Of a DNA stretch of 26,031 bases, positions 18,578 through 26,031 are shown piece by piece. The stretch's first letter is position 1; every line of letters begins with the position of its first letter. Made by a program: the position numbers and the translations under genes. The stretch is from the NCBI GenBank assembly GCA_009801015.1, contig VHZZ01021910.1, positions 7,658-33,688 of the forward strand, given 5' to 3'. Source of the stretch: Silene noctiflora. Lineage: Eukaryota > Streptophyta > Magnoliopsida > Caryophyllales > Caryophyllaceae. The notes beneath the pieces are model-generated. The model was not told where the DNA came from, searched no databases, and saw nothing but the letters and a program-made list of their open reading frames with translations.

Positions 18578-19900
18578 TCTGCTCTTAAGGTACATTGGAA
18601 TTTCTCTTATGTAAAATAATTTTATTAAACATGACAATCATATTATGTCATATTCGTTTTATTTTTCTCTATGTATGTAGGTCCATATCCCCTCGACATA
18701 AACTCGATCCACTCACATAAACTTGTCATATTTGCTGACATACCACGTAATTTTTTATGATAATTAATAGGATTTGTTAACTCATTTAATTTTTAATCAA
18801 AATAATTTATACGCACTTACCCATTTAATACAAATGACTTATTTAACTCAAATTCCCTTTTGAAGTGAACTATCAAAAAATGCAATTCGCATTTGTGATG
18901 CGTTTTCGTTCGAGGCTTTTAACTATGGGTAATAAATCTATGAAAAAAAAATTAAATCTATGAAAAAGTATTCGCAATATGCAAATCATATTTAATGAAA
19001 TCATTTTTTCTATCCGGTAATGGGGGTAATAAGTTATTGGTTTTAAGCGACAGTCAAAAATATGTTATTAAAATATTTATTATTAACTATAAATAAAATT
19101 AGTCGATAAGTCGATTGTCGAACTTATAATTATTTCATCTAAGTTTTAGCCAATTCATGTTACACTTTTATAAGTTATTTCGGTTTTAAAATTTTAATAA
19201 AAGATGATATTCTAATTTGCAAATGATCAAGGTTAGTACTCAGTACAACTTCAAATAAATTGGGAAAGCATTAGTTTTGGGTCATTGTACAATTTCAGGA
19301 AATATTTTCTTTTAAAATGTGTAAAAGATTCGATTTTTTTTATAACCATTTGAAAATGAAGAGAAAATCAGAAATTGTTATTTTCAGGAAATATAAATGT
19401 CCTCGTCGTTAAAAATTAAGAAAAAACAATGTTATAATCATTTACGATAAAAATTAAGAGAATAAAAATCAGAAATTGTTCATTTCCCGATACAAATTTA
19501 GGCTATATTTGCGAAAAAATTAGAAAAATACGTTTTTAAATTATTGAAAATCGAACACATGAATATGTTTGTAAAGTAACAATGATTGTTTCAGATCTAC
19601 AGTTTCTTCAACTCGGGAAAGCAGCAAAAAGAAAAAAAATCATTACCCATTTTCATGAGCAATTGTACGTTTATCCGGAATTAATTTATGGAAATCCTCC
19701 ATGTTTTTAGGTAAATGTTTATGTGTATATTTTGTACGTAAATATAAATGAGTAATGAATAATGCATATTTAAACTAAATAATAAACAAATCAGTCAAAA
19801 GTTTTACTACACTAATAAATTACAACTAATAATAAAGTACAATAAATTATATCAATTGACAAAAATTGATCAATTAAAAAGAACATACAGTATATGCTAT
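18578..19900 (+). other. Intron 2, AT-rich stretch, no gene seen
   Basis: I see no ORF with domains, no RNA gene and no epimerase exon in this stretch. It may include the body of the minus-strand Helitron-like element. TTTCAG near 19590 looks like an acceptor but the following codons do not match the epimerase family. Confidence 0.45.
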
Positions 19901-19939
19901 ATACTTTTATTCTACCAATTCTCTCTCTAAGTTTCTTTT

Positions 19940-22900
19940 AATTTGAATGCTTAACCCCAACTCCGGTCTCCCGCCGGAGACCAATCCCCAACCTGCCACC
20001 ATTCCTCCTAATTTTAATACTCCTCTCCTTGAGACCAATAACCATTTTCCACCTTTACCAAAGAGCGCGAAGTGAAAGACGATGCATATTAACGAGTTCC
20101 TCGAAAATTCGCACACCCAGACCTTGCATCTGGACGAGTCCCCCACCTAGGTAGATAGCGGCTCTCATGGTAACCCGACACAAATCCCAATCTTGACATA
20201 TAAGGACAAGGTTCAAGGAATTGATACCGACTCTTTCTCGATTGAAGAGGCACTGTTAGATGATATCGATAAGGATTCAGAAGATGAAGTAGAAGAGAAT
20301 GGTAGCTACGAGGATGAGTTATGCCTAAGAATTTGCCTTACTAAACAAGAAAAGGCCATCCTCAGGAAACCATGGAGAAACTCTCTCATCATCAAGATGT
20401 TTGACAAGAATATTGGCTATATCTCGCTGATGAGGAAATTACAAGCAAAGTGGTCTATTAAAGGCAAATTAACCCTGACGGATCTAACTAGTTCTTATTA
20501 TGTTGCACGTTTCTCTTGGAAAGAAGACTATGAGTTCGTCATTTCACAAGGACCATGGATAATCGACGATCATTATCTAACTATTCGAAAATGGATACCT
20601 AACTTCGTACCGTTTGAGGATAAGATTAAGTACTTGACAGCCTGGGTTCGTATCCCAAATCTTCATGTCGAATATTTCAACGCCACATTTCTAAGAAAGA
20701 TATGTTATAGGATAGGAAAGGTAGTCCGTATTGACAAGAACACGGCATCAGCGGAGCGAGGTCAATTTACTAGATTGAGTGTCGAAATAGACATCTCGAA
20801 GCCATTACTATCTAAGTTTCGAATGTATGGCAAAGTGTATACCATCCAATACGAGGGTCTTAAGATGATTTGCTTTAAATGTGGGAGGCTAGGGCATAAT
20901 TCGAAAACGTGCACTAAAGGTGAAGGGGTAAGTTCTACTATGTCTCGAGATAGTCACCTAAAGCCACCAGAGGACCATCCCTTAGTTTCCTCAACACCCG
21001 CAGCTACTGCTTCTCGCCCTGAAGAACAAGCGGACTTCGGAGATTGTATGATCGTTAAAACGCCTCCCAGAAGAAAGCCAACTCATACTTCAGGCAAGCA
21101 GACTTAGAACTCGAGTGCGACGAATACGATTTTCAATTTTGGAAATAACACAAATTCGGCAGGATCGAGATTTGGAATATTATCTAATGATACCGAAAAT
21201 CAGCATAATATTTCTAATTCCCCAAAAACTTATAATTCTACTCCTCATAATATTCCATCTCCTTTAAATATCACACAAAAAATTTCAAATCTTAATTTCA
21301 AATCTTAATTATAAATCTTACAAATCCTTATCTAAATAATATTCTTCTAAAAAGTCTAGCCAACATATTCCTAAAGAAAATATTCCAACTTCTGCTAGCA
21401 AATCAATCACCAACATTAATATACACAATACTTCATCTTTTGCTCTCCAAAATATTACTAACATCCCCTTTTTCACGAAACAATCGAACAACACTACTCA
21501 ATCTTTCACTGATAATACCCAATTAAACAATAACAATCGGTCTTCCTCAATCCATCCCATTGACTCTAACAATGGACCCCCATCCATTCCTCTCCTATCT
21601 CGACTGACCCCTACCTCAACCTCGCTTCCTCCCACAACACCCACAAATCGAAGTGATCCGACCGACAGCGAGCTTGGAGATATCAACGTGGCCGGAGATG
21701 GCCGCCGCTCCCTTTATGGCGGTGATGATATCGGAATGTCCGACCATGGAAATCAAAGTCGAATTAGCAAGGAACAACCCTTCGAATCTAACGATGGAAG
21801 TGTCGATACCATGGAGTATTAACTCCGTCCTTCAGCTCGTAAGCCAAGCATATCTATCCTCTTTAAATTACTTACCCGATTTTATGAGTACTAGAATTCC
21901 AAAAATCTGCCCTAATTTACCCCATATCACCTTCATGGTGTGGAATGTCCAAGGCACCGGGAATAAGAAAAAAATTATTGCGATTAAGGATGTAGTAAAA
22001 ACTTATAAGCCCACAGTTCTAGCGTTGGTTGAGACACATATGGGAGGAGATCATGATATCAAATTAGGACAAATCTTAGGTTATGGTGGTCACTCACGTA
22101 TTAATGCTAATGGGTTCAGTGGAGGCATATGGATTTAATGGAACAAGGACCTCGTATCTTTTCTACCCGTCACTGAACATCAACAATTTATCACAATCGA
22201 AATTTCGAGGAACGGGGAACTCCCGTGGTTCTTCTCTGCGGTATACGCGATCCCAGACTCTTCAAATAGAAGGGAGCTTTGGATAGAGTTGGAGCAGTTC
22301 GCCAGACAGAATAATAGGCCATGGTTAATAGCAGGTGATTTCAACGAAACTCGTTCGCTTTCTGAACGACATGGTGGGGATTCCAATATGGCTAGAAGAT
22401 GTGAACAATTCAATAACTGGATAGAAAATTGCGAATTTATCGAATTAGCCTTCTCTGGGGCATCTCATACTTGGGCGCGTGGCATTCCCTGGAAACTCGT
22501 CAAAGTGAAAGACTAAATAGAGCGTTATGTAATGCTAATTGGAGCACCCTATTTGAAAACGCCATGGTACGCCATCTTCCAGCTATTCAGTCTGACCATT
22601 CTCCGCTTCTTATCTCACCCAATTGTTTCGCACCTCTTAATTCAATAAGGAAACCGTTTCGTTTCCAAGCATGCTGGCTCACCAACGAGAATTTCCAGGA
22701 TTTTTTTAGCAACAATTGGCCTTCGACTGGTAATTTTCCCTCAAGATTGGATCAACTTTCCTAGAAATTGCAAGAATGGAATGCTGAAGTCTTTGGTGAT
22801 ATTTTCAAAAGAAAAAATAAGATCCTTGCTCGTATTGCCGGATGTCAACGTAAATTATTTGAAGTGCGAGAACGATATCTTATTATTCTTGAAGCTCAGT

Positions 22901-25900
22901 TACGTAAGGAATTAGATGAAGTCTTAGCACAAGAGGAATTACTATGGTTCCAGAAATCAAGAGTGGACTTTATAAAGGATGGTGATCACAATACCTCATA
23001 CTTTCATGTGAGCATTTTAGTTCGAAGATGGAGAAATCGAATCTCCTCTCTCAAAAATGAGGAGGGGGTTTGGACTGATGAGCCCACTGAAGTAAAATTT
23101 ATTGTCCTTAATTACTTCAAAAAGCTATATACGGACGATTAGCAATCCGAGATTGAAGACCGCTTACCATGAGATTTATTCCAGGACTTCAAAAATCGAG
23201 ATTGGGAATGTCTAACCAGGCCATTTAATATCGCCGAGATAACAAAGGTTATTATACATATGGGGGCACTCATGGCTCCAGGGCCAGATGGTTTTCAAGC
23301 TCTCTTTTATCAGAAGAATTGGCACCTTATACAACCCTCACTTTGTGAGTTGGTGATCAATGCTTTAGAAGGTAAGGGTATGCAAGAGGGTCTCAACGAT
23401 ACCCATTTAGTTCTTACTCCCAAGGTAACTAATCCTGAAACTATCACTCAGTTCCGCCCGATCAGTTTGTGTAATGTCGCCTACAAGATAATTAGCAAAA
23501 TTCTTGCTAACCGCATCAAACGAGTCCTACCACATCTGATTTTCGAAACCCAAAGTGGTTCGTCCCAGGTTGACAAATTACTGATAATATCGTGGTTTTC
23601 CAAGAAGCAATCCATTCCATGAGAAAAAAGAAGGGGAATAAAGGGTTCATGGTTATTAAAATTGATCTTGGGAAAGCATATGATCGACTTCGCTGGAGCT
23701 TTATTCATGACACTCTTAAAGACATGAGGCTCCCTACCTTATTAGTAGATGTCATTATGGAATGTTTCTCGACCCCTAGGATGCAGATTTTATGGAATGG
23801 GGAACCTACCGAGCAATTCACCCCGACTAGAGGAGTCCGACAAGGAGATCCTCTGTCATCATACCTTTTCGTCACGTGTCTAGAAAAGCTTCAACAAGCT
23901 ATTGACCTCGAAGTGCGAAACACCAACTGGAAACCGTTCAAAATCAGTTTAGATGGACCTGGCATTACTAACTTATTTTTCGCGGACGACATGATTTTGT
24001 TCGCAGAAGCTACTGAGGATCAAGCTCTAGTAATTAAGTTTGTTTTGGACAACTTTTGTCAAGCTTCAGGCGAAAAGATTAGCGAAAGTAAGTCTCACGT
24101 TTTCTTTTCTAGCAACACGAATCATTCTATTCGATCGTCTGTTTGTGCCGCCCTTAATTTTGAAGAAACAAGTGACCTCGGTACCTACCTAGGTATGCCT
24201 ACGATTAATTGGAGAGTTACTCGTCATACCTTTGCACATCTAGAGGAGAAAATCAATAACAGATTGGCTGGATGGGCTACTAAACGTATATCATTGGCAG
24301 GAAGATCCACTTTAGTCCAATCCACCCTCAATTCTATATCCAATTACAGTATGCAAACGACAAAAATCCCTCGATCGGTTTGCGATTCTATTGACAGAAA
24401 ATAAAGACGGTTCTTATAGGGAGAAGATGAAAATAAAAAATCTATCCATCTTATTTATTGGGAGAATATACAAAAACCAAAGTCCTTGGGAGGTCTAGGT
24501 ATTTCCTCAGCCCGACAAGCAAATGCAGCTTTTTTAACTAAGCTAGGATGGCGTATATTAGCTGAGCCTTCGAGTCTTTGGTCGCTAGTTTTACGAGCAA
24601 AGTATTGCAATAATCGATGTGATATCGATATATTCCAACCGAAAGCCAACATGTCTAATGTATGGGCTGGGATTACGGAGCAATCCAAGACTATAGTTCG
24701 AGGCACTGCAACAGCGGTAGGAAATGGTCGCCGAACTTTATTCTGGGATCATGCTTGGGTCGATGGCATTTGTTTATCTGATCACATTATAGCACCGGTA
24801 CCGTTGGACATCATTGGAGCTACTGTGAGCGATATGTGGTGTGAATCCAGTGGTTGGAAATGGGACCTCTTTTCGAACTTCTTACCACAGAATATACTCC
24901 TTAAAATTCCTTCTTTTTTCTCTTCCCCGACCCTAAACTCGAGGATACGTTGTATTGGAAGGGATCTTCGACAGGTAAATTCACTATCAAATCAGCCTTG
25001 GGATTTTTCAAAGGCCACGATCCTTCTGTCTCTACCGAATCTTCAGTTTGGCGCACCATATGGAGACTACCCATCCAACAACGAAATAGAATGTTTCTTT
25101 GGCTTGCGGGTCACGATCGTCTTATTGAGAATGTTAATCGGGTGTGTCGTAATTTGGGGGATAACCCGATGTGCCCCAAGTGCGAGGGCGACGAAGAAAC
25201 AATGGAGCATTTGCTTAGGTCGTGCCCTATTTCTCAGCATATTTGGAATTTAATTGGCATCCAAGAGTCCCATACCTCCTTCTACAACTGTCCATTCTCG
25301 GTTTGGCTGACCAAGAACGCATCTAATGATGTTAATACGTCAGTTGCAAATTGGCCCATGGTATTCGCTATCACGTGTTGGTGGATTTGGCGTTGGAAAA
25401 ACAATATAGTGTTCGGTAGAGACAATGAGAATCCGATAAATCCTCAAACTTTCATATTCCAACAGTTCGAAAGCTCGAAAAAGGCCTTTGATTTACACGG
25501 CATATTTATTCCTGAGCAACGAAATTCGCATGAGCAGATTTTTGTACGTTGGCATCCACCACCATTCAGATGGGTTCAATTGAATTCCGATGGAGCGTCT
25601 AAAGGAAATCCAGGCCTGGCTGGAGGAGGAGGTTTTTTTTGTCGAGATGATACGGGTAACTTTACAGCTGCTTATTACTTTGGTTGCGGTATTTGTTCTT
25701 CAATGAAAGCTGAGCTCTTAGCCCTCCTAGCCGGTTTAGAGCAAGCTAATTCGCTCCATATCACCAAGTTACTAGTTCATATGGATAATTCCTCTTGCGT
25801 CAAATTAATTCTTGAAGAGAAAGTAATAAGTAATAATCTCCAGTCCATTGTCCGAAGATTCAAAGAACTGATAAATGGGTCTCATTGGAGAGTAAAGATT

Positions 25901-25988
25901 GAGCACACTTATCGGGAAGCCAATAGAGAAGCCGACCTTTTGGCTAATCGAGGTGTTCATTCAAGCACCGAAGTCCAACTTCTGAATC
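19940..25988 (+). mobile_element. L1-type LINE with RNase H, 3'-truncated
   Basis: A non-LTR retrotransposon of the plant L1 group in the same direction as the host gene. A GC-richer 5' leader (from about 19940, with the hairpin GGTCTCC/GGAGACC at 19965-19982) precedes ORF1 and ORF2. The 5' boundary is approximate. The 3' UTR and poly(A) tail are not present: the RNase H domain runs directly into an LTR start at 25989. No target duplication can be tested. Several stops and three frameshifts make it non-autonomous. Confidence 0.88.
20082..21822 (+). pseudogene. LINE ORF1: DUF4283 and CCHC zinc knuckle
   Basis: The likely start is the ATG at 20082 (MHINEFLENS), the first after a stop, with a TAG at 20148 breaking the frame; an intact run lies at 20151-21107. 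An acidic stretch is followed by the DUF4283 domain (PWRNSLIIKMF ... FVISQGPWIIDDHYLTIRKW ... AWVRIPNL) and the knuckle CFKCGRLGHNSKTC (CX2CX4HX4C, about 20872-20913). TAG at 21105 interrupts, but the same frame continues with GSRFGILSND, typical of the ORF1 tail, until TAA near 21306. A Ser/Asn-rich remnant continues in another frame to TAA at 21820. ORF1 protein binds the element RNA and helps assemble the particle. Confidence 0.8.
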
Positions 25989-25993
25989 TGTAA
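21884..25993 (+). pseudogene. LINE ORF2: endonuclease, RT, zf-RVT, RNase H
   Basis: The start is at 21884 or, less likely, the ATG at 21935 in FMVWNVQGTG. The apurinic-type endonuclease shows WNVQGTG, ALVETHMGG, WLIAGDFNE and QSDHSPLLI. The RT shows APGPDGFQALFY, FRPISLCNVAYK, IKIDLGKAYDRL, GVRQGDPLSSYLF and the catalytic FFADD (about 23979-23990). The zf-RVT region has WRLPIQQRNRMFLWLA and CPKCEGDEETMEHLLRSCP (about 25050-25230). The RNase H (RVT_3 type) has LNSDGASKGNPG, MKAELLALL, HMDNSS and EANREADLLANRG. Stops lie at 22136, 22762, 23140, 23170, about 23567, 24402 and 24417; frameshifts lie near 22490, 23555 and 24920. ORF2 nicks DNA and copies the RNA at the target; this copy cannot. Confidence 0.9.
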
Positions 25994-26031
25994 CACCCCC
26001 ATACTCCGAGACACCTTACCAAGGACTACCT
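25989..26031 (+). repeat. Start of an LTR (TGTAACACCCCC), partial
   Basis: TGTAACACCCCCATACTCCG begins right after the LINE RNase H. The first 13 bases (TGTAACACCCCCA) equal, on the opposite strand, the end of the LTR at 4826-6085. The LTR runs off the window. Its second to fourth bases supply the TAA that now ends the LINE frame. Confidence 0.6.

Noticed and set aside
19590-19700. Possible third epimerase exon after TTTCAG
   Set aside because: Codons following the acceptor do not match the conserved family segment in any frame.
19907-20146. Minus-strand ORF in LINE leader
   Set aside because: Antisense to the LINE 5' region; no domain and no start context.
22180-24706. Minus-strand ORFs within LINE ORF2 (22180-22413, 23481-23708, 24455-24706)
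   Set aside because: Shadows of the plus-strand endonuclease, RT and connecting domain.

Overview
The window reads as nuclear DNA of a flowering plant. It has plant-type LTR retrotransposons, a plant L1 LINE with a C-terminal RNase H, Tourist, Stowaway and hAT MITEs, and an intron-containing nuclear gene. Repeated ACTCG(R)(Y)CGAGT palindromes and LTR ends of the TGTAACACCCCC type remind me of Caryophyllaceae such as Silene. That is recall and inference; nothing here fixes the species. There are three ambiguous bases (6357, 13232, 13374).

Left third (1-12.1 kb): a nest of broken LTR retrotransposons with no host gene that I recognise. An LTR end (1-143) is followed by LTR/leader-like DNA. Next comes a plus-strand, stop-ridden Athila-type ORF (about 2002-3593), a long 3' non-coding stretch with a cluster of palindromes and two polypurine-tract-like motifs, and a 1.26 kb Tekay-like LTR (4826-6085). 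That LTR abuts the integrase of a minus-strand chromovirus (CRM/Reina-like; gag, protease, RT, RNase H, integrase; 6086-9869) whose probable 5' LTR lies at 9932-10442. Farther right is a second palindrome cluster and a minus-strand gag fragment of another Ty3 element, split by a 521 bp hAT-type MITE (11241-11761).

Middle (12.1-19.9 kb): AT-rich DNA leads to the only host gene, a plus-strand aldose 1-epimerase (galactose mutarotase). Exon 1 (13977-14175) encodes a signal peptide and the start of the enzyme. Exon 2 (16849-16898) joins it in frame. The remaining exons lie beyond the right edge, so about 83 codons are present and intron 2 is at least 9.1 kb. Intron 1 carries a hAT element with a perfect 8 bp target duplication, itself holding one Tourist and one Stowaway MITE, plus a second Tourist-like MITE. 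Intron 2 carries two Helitron-like 3' ends in opposite orientation, another MITE-like element and a large LINE.

Right third (19.9-26.0 kb): a plus-strand L1-type LINE with ORF1 (DUF4283 plus CCHC knuckle) and ORF2 (endonuclease, RT, zf-RVT, RNase H), broken by several stops and three frameshifts. At 25989 a new LTR of the TGTAACACCCCC type begins and appears to cut off the LINE 3' end.

The transposons do not form a pathway with the gene. They show how intergenic DNA and introns here have been inflated by layered insertions. I found no convincing new biological system. The most unusual signals are the shared palindrome clusters, the duplicated polypurine-like motif, the LTR/LINE junction and an unidentified ORF-like stretch at 10450-10627.
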